Of a stretch of DNA of 64,000 bases, positions 60,211 through 64,000 are shown in pieces. Origin of the DNA: Microvirga sp052114605. Lineage in GTDB: Bacteria; Pseudomonadota; Alphaproteobacteria; Rhizobiales; Beijerinckiaceae. A program made the translations under genes and the position numbers. The notes below the pieces were generated by a model that searched no databases, had not been told where the DNA came from, and saw nothing but the letters and a program-made list of their open reading frames with translations. Numbering within the stretch: the stretch's first letter is position 1; the number at the start of each line of letters is the position of its first letter. The stretch is from positions 124,001 through 188,000 of the forward strand of contig NZ_JBFRFB010000004.1 of NCBI RefSeq assembly GCF_052114605.1, given 5' to 3'.

Positions 60211-60675
60211 CTACCGCCTCTCCTCGAAGAATTCCTTCAGGAGCTGCGCCGCCTCGCTCTCGCGGATGCCGCCATAGACTTCCGGCGCGTGGTGGCAGGT
60301 GGGCTGGTGGAAGAAGCGCACGCCGCTGTCCACGGCCCCTCCCTTCGGATCATGGGCGGCATAATAGACCCGCCGGATGCGGGCGAACGAGATCGCGGCC
60401 GCGCACATGGTGCAGGGCTCCAGCGTCACATAGAGATCGCAGCCGGAGAGGCGCTCATCGTCCAGGGCCTCGCAGGCGCGGCGGATAGCGAGCATTTCCG
60501 CATGGGCGGATGGGTCCCGCAGCTCGCGCGGTCGGTTGCCCGCCGTGGCGACGATCCGGCCATCCTTGACGATGGCGGCCCCCACGGGCACCTCCCCGCG
60601 CGCGGCGGCGGCACGGGCCTCAGTGAAAGCCACGCTCATCGGATCGGCTTTGGGATCGGGATCGGCGTTATCCAT
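60211..60675 (-). CDS. tadA: tRNA-specific adenosine deaminase
   Basis: A 154-residue deaminase converting A34 to inosine in tRNA-Arg. The zinc-binding motifs are HAEM (His58, Glu60) and PCTMC (Cys88, Cys91). The family's EVPVGAAIVKDGR and FFHQPTCHHAPEVYGGI-type end are present. It converges on the hydrolase gene and is divergent from the pseudouridine synthase gene. Confidence 0.95.
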   Translation of the reverse strand: MDNADPDPKADPMSVAFTEARAAAARGEVPVGAAIVKDGRIVATAGNRPRELRDPSAHAEMLAIRRACEALDDERLSGCDLYVTLEPCTMCAAAISFARIRRVYYAAHDPKGGAVDSGVRFFHQPTCHHAPEVYGGIRESEAAQLLKEFFEERR

Positions 60676-60743
60676 GTTCTTATCTATGCCCTTGGCTTTT
60701 CATGTCTCTCGCTTCTCTTCGTTTCCTCTGCTATCAGGCTCCC

Positions 60744-62912
60744 ATGACCGACAGCAACGACGATAATCGCAAGGGCCGTCCTCCAGGACGCTCCGACCGT
60801 GGCCGCACTTCAGGGGATAAGAAGCCCTTCCGCAAGCCCCGCGAAGGCGGCGAACGCCCCTTCCGCGCCCGTGGGGACGACGAGCGCCCGCGTAAGCCTC
60901 GCGAAGCAGGCGACAAGCCCTTCCGCAGCCGAAGCAACGACGAGCGGCCCAGCCGCCCCCGGGCGGGTGGCGACAAGCCTTTCAAGGCACGCGGTGAAGG
61001 AGGCGACCGTCCCTTCCGTGCGCGCAGTGAAGGAGGCGATAAGCCTTTCCGCCCACGTCGCGAGGATGGCGACCGTCCGTTCCGTCCGCGCGGTGAAGGC
61101 GGCGACAAGCCCTTCCGCCCGCGCCGTGAGGATGGCGACCGGCCTTTCCGGCCCCGTGGCGAAGGTGGCGACAAGCCATTCCGTGGCCGCAGCAAGGATG
61201 GCGACCGTCCGTTCCGCGCCCGCCCTGAAGGCGACAAGCCGTTCCGGGGCCGTGGCGGCGATGACCGCCCTCGCCGCTTCGACCGCCCGGCCGAGGACCG
61301 TCCGCGCCGCCCCCGCGAAGAACGCCCCGAGATCGAGGCCGCCGTCCCACAGGAGCCGGTCGAGGACCGCATCGCCAAGGTGATCGCGCGGGCCGGAATC
61401 GCCTCCCGCCGCGACGTGGAAGCGATGATCGCTGAAGGCCGCGTGACCCTCAACGGCAAGGTGCTGGAGAGCCCGGCCATCAACGTGACCTCTGCCGATA
61501 CCATCACCGTGGACGGCGAGCCCCTGCCCACCAAGGAGCGCACGCGCCTGTGGCTCTACCACAAGCCGCGCGGCCTCGTGACCACGGCCCGCGACCCGGA
61601 AGGCCGCGCGACCGTGTTCGACAACCTGCCTGAGGAGCTGCCCCGGGTGGTCGCCATCGGCCGGCTCGACATCAACACCGAAGGCCTACTGCTGCTCACC
61701 AATGACGGCGGCCTTGCCCGTGTGATCGCCCATCCCGATACGGGCTGGCTGCGCCGCTACAAGGTGCGCGCGCATGGCGATCTCACACAGGCCGATCTCG
61801 ACGGCTTGCGCGACGGCATCAGCATCGATGGCATCGACTACGGCCCCATCGAGGCGCGCCTCGATCGCGTGCAGGGCGACAACGTGTGGATCACGATGGG
61901 CCTGCGCGAGGGCAAGAACCGCGAAATCAAGCGCATTCTCGAACATCTCGGGATGCAGGTGAACCGCCTGATCCGCATGTCCTTCGGCCCGTTCCAGCTC
62001 GGCGATCTCGAGCAGGGGCTTGTCGAGGAAGTGCGCACCAAGGTGCTGAAGGATCAGCTCGGCGCAGCCCTTGCCGTGGAAGCGGGCGTCGATTTCGAAA
62101 GTCCGGTGCGCGAGCCCATCGCGTCCTTCGGCTCGGCGAAAAAGGAGCGTGGCGAACGCGAAGACCGTGAGGAGCGCTCCTTCCGCAGCCGTGGCGGAGA
62201 CGACCGCCCGCGCCGTCGCGACGACGAAAAGCCCTTCACTGGTCGCGGAAAAGATCGTTTCGAGCGTGATGAGGAGCCGAGAAAGCACCCTTCCCGTCTT
62301 GAAATGAAGAAGAGCATCTGGCGCGCGAGCGAGAGCGACGAGGATGCATCGCGCCGGAAGGCTCCCCGCCGTGGCGCCGATCCGCGCGAGGCGCGCACCG
62401 CCAGCGGAGAATTGCCGCGCGAGCGCGTCGGCGCGATCTCGGCCCGCAAGGGCAACAAGGTCCTGGTCGAGCGCCTGGTGCGCAAGCCTCAGGAAGAGGA
62501 AGCTCCTGCACCGCGCAGGGGTCGCGGCGATGACGAGCGTCCGCGCCGTGGCGACCGCGATGCTGCACCCGCCCGTCGTGGCCGCGAAGCCGGTGCGGGA
62601 CGCACAGCCGGTCCGGCTCGCAGCCGCCGCGACGAGGGCGACCGTCCGCGCCGTGAGGCAGGCGACCGCCCCTTCCGTTCGCGCGAGGGTGGCGAGGATC
62701 GTCCGCGCAAGCCGCAGGGAGACCGCCCGTTCCGCGCCCGTAGCGAAGGTGGGGACGAGCGCCCCCGTCGCGGCCCGCCGCGTGGCGATGGTCCCTCCCG
62801 TGGCGGTCCACGTGGCGGCGGCTTCAAAGGCGGCCCTCGGGGTGCGTCCAAGGGCGGCTTCAAGAAGGGTCCCGGCGGCGGTTCCAAGGGCGGACCTCGC
62901 GGGCGCCGCTGA
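60744..62912 (+). CDS. RluB/RsuA-family pseudouridine synthase with very long basic repeat tails
   Basis: A 722-residue protein in three parts. Residues 1-~200 are low-complexity repeats of about 11 residues (GGDKPFRPRREDGDRPFRPR), with about a dozen PFR units. Residues ~205-470 are the enzyme: an S4 RNA-binding domain (RIAKVIARAGIASRRDVEAMIAEGRVTLNGK) and the catalytic VAIGRLDINTEGLLLLTNDG, whose Asp is the nucleophile for large-subunit rRNA pseudouridylation. Residues ~475-722 are again charged and Arg/Gly rich with a poly-Gly C-terminus. The start at 60744 removes 14 upstream codons. The enzyme core is the size of a normal RluB; the tails triple the length. Confidence 0.9.
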   Translation: MTDSNDDNRKGRPPGRSDRGRTSGDKKPFRKPREGGERPFRARGDDERPRKPREAGDKPFRSRSNDERPSRPRAGGDKPFKARGEGGDRPFRARSEGGDKPFRPRREDGDRPFRPRGEGGDKPFRPRREDGDRPFRPRGEGGDKPFRGRSKDGDRPFRARPEGDKPFRGRGGDDRPRRFDRPAEDRPRRPREERPEIEAAVPQEPVEDRIAKVIARAGIASRRDVEAMIAEGRVTLNGKVLESPAINVTSADTITVDGEPLPTKERTRLWLYHKPRGLVTTARDPEGRATVFDNLPEELPRVVAIGRLDINTEGLLLLTNDGGLARVIAHPDTGWLRRYKVRAHGDLTQADLDGLRDGISIDGIDYGPIEARLDRVQGDNVWITMGLREGKNREIKRILEHLGMQVNRLIRMSFGPFQLGDLEQGLVEEVRTKVLKDQLGAALAVEAGVDFESPVREPIASFGSAKKERGEREDREERSFRSRGGDDRPRRRDDEKPFTGRGKDRFERDEEPRKHPSRLEMKKSIWRASESDEDASRRKAPRRGADPREARTASGELPRERVGAISARKGNKVLVERLVRKPQEEEAPAPRRGRGDDERPRRGDRDAAPARRGREAGAGRTAGPARSRRDEGDRPRREAGDRPFRSREGGEDRPRKPQGDRPFRARSEGGDERPRRGPPRGDGPSRGGPRGGGFKGGPRGASKGGFKKGPGGGSKGGPRGRR

Positions 62913-63289
62913 GCAACGTCCAGCAATAATCCGGCTCTCGTCCTGAGAGCCTGGCTCATGAAGCGCCGCCCTTCTTCCCTCCCCCTTGCGGGGAGAGCCA
63001 GGGGGCTGGTGCGGCTGGGTGAGCGCTGGAATCAGTCCGCTCCCACGTCATCACCGGCCCTGTGCCGGTGATCCCGATGGCTTGAAACGCCGCGCTTTTC
63101 GGATCGGGATGGCCGGGACAAGCCCGACCATGACATTGTAGGACTGTTGTGCTGTCTGGATGGCGCGAAGCGCTTTGACTTTGCGACTCCACCCTTGATC
63201 CCTCCCCGCACGAGGGAGGGAAAACATGCGCTGGAATCGTTTAAGAGACTCACTTTGATGATGAGAGCTTCGTAAGTAAGGATCAAACC
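62913..63289. repeat. Repeat-filled spacer between the rluB-like gene and rsmD
   Basis: Holds the CTCCCCCTTGCGGGGAGAG element (62971-62994), the large palindromic repeat at 63044-63140, and CCCTCCCCGCACGAGGGAGGG (63202-63222). No gene seen; the short open frames are repeat-derived. The rsmD promoter probably lies in the last 60 bases. Confidence 0.6.
63044..63140 (-). repeat. GTCATGGTCGGGCTTGTCCCGGCC..ACCGGCACAGGGCCGGT repeat, copy B
   Basis: The reverse complement reads like 55611-55702: ATGTCATGGTCGGGCTTG, TCCCGGCCATCCCGATCCG, a middle, then CCATCGGGATCACCGGCA and CAGGGCCGGTGATGACGTG. The two copies are inverted relative to each other, 7.3 kb apart. Confidence 0.8.
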
Positions 63290-63847
63290 ATGAGAATTGT
63301 CGGCGGGCGCTGGCGCGGCCGTTCGCTCAAGGGGCCGAGCTCGGATTCCATCCGCCCGACATCGGACCGCCTGCGCGAGACGCTCTTCAATATCCTTCAG
63401 CATTCCTACGACGATCCCGTCGAGGGCACGCGCGTGCTCGATCTCTTTGCCGGCACCGGCGCGCTCGGCCTCGAAGCTCTCTCACGCGGCGCGGCCTTCG
63501 CGCTCTTCGTCGATGACGGCGCGCAGGCACGCGGCATCATCCGCGAGAACGTGGAAGCCCTCGGCGCCGGCGGCACCAGCCGCCTCTTTCGCCGCGACGC
63601 GACGAAGATGGGCGAAGCCGCCCCCAACGCCCCCTTCTCCGTCGTGCTGTGCGACCCGCCCTACGGCAAGGACCTCGCCCCGAAAGCACTGCGCTCCTGC
63701 GCGGAAGGCGGATGGCTGACGCCGGACGCGCTCGTGATCGTGGAGGAAGCGCAAGGCGTCGAGGTGACGCTCCCGGAAGGTTTCGAAGAGATCGAGCGGC
63801 GGGATTATGGGGAGACGACGGTGGTGTTCGGGCGGTTCACTGGCTGA
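63290..63847 (+). CDS. rsmD: 16S rRNA (guanine-966 N2) methyltransferase
   Basis: A 185-residue SAM-dependent methyltransferase. It shows the N-terminal MRIVGGRWRGRSLKGPSSDSIRPTSDRLRETLFNIL and the SAM motif VLDLFAGTGALGLEALSRGA. The catalytic DPPY lies in VVLCDPPYGKDL. Length matches the family. It lies behind the pseudouridine synthase gene, both acting on rRNA; an rluB-rsmD order is common in alphaproteobacteria. Confidence 0.96.
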   Translation: MRIVGGRWRGRSLKGPSSDSIRPTSDRLRETLFNILQHSYDDPVEGTRVLDLFAGTGALGLEALSRGAAFALFVDDGAQARGIIRENVEALGAGGTSRLFRRDATKMGEAAPNAPFSVVLCDPPYGKDLAPKALRSCAEGGWLTPDALVIVEEAQGVEVTLPEGFEEIERRDYGETTVVFGRFTG

Positions 63848-63952
63848 GCACACATTCCCTTGCCACGCCCCGGCAAGAAGGTTGTCCGAACGTTAGATTT
63901 CTATAACATTGCCCATCGAAATCACCTCTTCTGACCGTACCTTGGGCTCGCC

Positions 63953-64000
63953 ATGTCTCAACCGTTTCTCTGGGGATCGCAGATATCTCATCCGGCGGGC
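63953..64000 (+). CDS. Possible start of a further gene, cut by the window edge
   Basis: An ATG at 63953 opens a frame through the last 16 codons (MSQPFLWGSQISHPAG). There is no clear ribosome-binding site in front and the part visible is too short to name. It is included only as a possible partial gene. Confidence 0.25.
   Translation, partial: MSQPFLWGSQISHPAG

Noticed and set aside
60780..61340. Possible CRISPR-like or tandem-repeat array
   Set aside because: The repeats are in-frame coding units (about 11 residues) of the pseudouridine synthase N-terminal tail, without unique spacers of constant size.

Overview
The window is GC-rich chromosomal DNA from an alphaproteobacterium, most likely of the order Hyphomicrobiales (Rhizobiales), close to Microvirga/Methylobacteriaceae. 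This placement is an inference. It rests on gene order (ispH-thrB-rnhA; cysQ-like/DUF4170/DUF374/waaA/lpxK; DUF2093 beside xseA), a DUF1127 protein, and many short palindromic intergenic repeats of the kind common in that order. Almost everything is ordinary core or semi-core genome. No rRNA, tRNA, CRISPR array or complete insertion sequence was seen.

Layout: 0-7 kb holds a membrane GGDEF/EAL protein, a YqgE family protein, a secreted DsbD-N domain protein, a 1-Cys peroxiredoxin and the ispH-thrB-rnhA operon. 7-11.5 kb holds a KefC-like antiporter, a MATE exporter, a DUF937 protein lying between two direct copies of a palindromic repeat, and a DUF1127 protein. At 11.7-13.7 kb a LysR regulator converges on a DMT transporter; the same inverted repeat, TCATCA-N7-TGATGA, sits in front of both genes. 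13.7-14.3 kb is a repeat-dense spacer, followed by a small HTH protein gene.

The clearest foreign segment is about 14.92-17.17 kb. It is visibly A/T richer than both flanks and holds just two translationally coupled genes: a 37-kDa nucleoid-associated (NdpA/YejK family) protein and a RelA/SpoT-type nucleotide pyrophosphokinase with its catalytic motifs in place. I know of no described system with this composition. It is the best candidate here for a new stress or anti-phage module.

Downstream, 17.2-20.9 kb is a thiamine/HMP ECF transporter operon (ykoF-ykoE-ykoD-ykoC order) behind a well-formed TPP riboswitch. Then come a PRC-barrel protein, a DUF5996 protein, an SsuABC/TauABC-like ABC transporter, a hemerythrin-domain membrane protein, a threonine dehydratase-like enzyme, small secreted proteins, tryptophan 2,3-dioxygenase with a kynureninase-like enzyme, an aldo/keto reductase, a BaiN-like flavoprotein and an RTX protein (34.4-35.8 kb). 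36-45.8 kb holds a divergent TetR/dihydrofolate reductase-like pair with a candidate operator, a YbaK deacylase, a YqaA membrane protein, a CDF-like transporter, ilvD, a remnant of an SMR exporter, a diguanylate cyclase and a second RTX/cadherin protein.

46-64 kb is housekeeping: gshA, ybdK, rsmE, ubiA, a cysQ-like phosphatase, the lipid A/Kdo genes (DUF374, waaA, lpxK), xseA, purD, a fluoroacetate dehalogenase-like hydrolase with all family catalytic residues, tadA, an rluB-like pseudouridine synthase with very long basic repeat tails, and rsmD. A possible further gene starts at the right edge.
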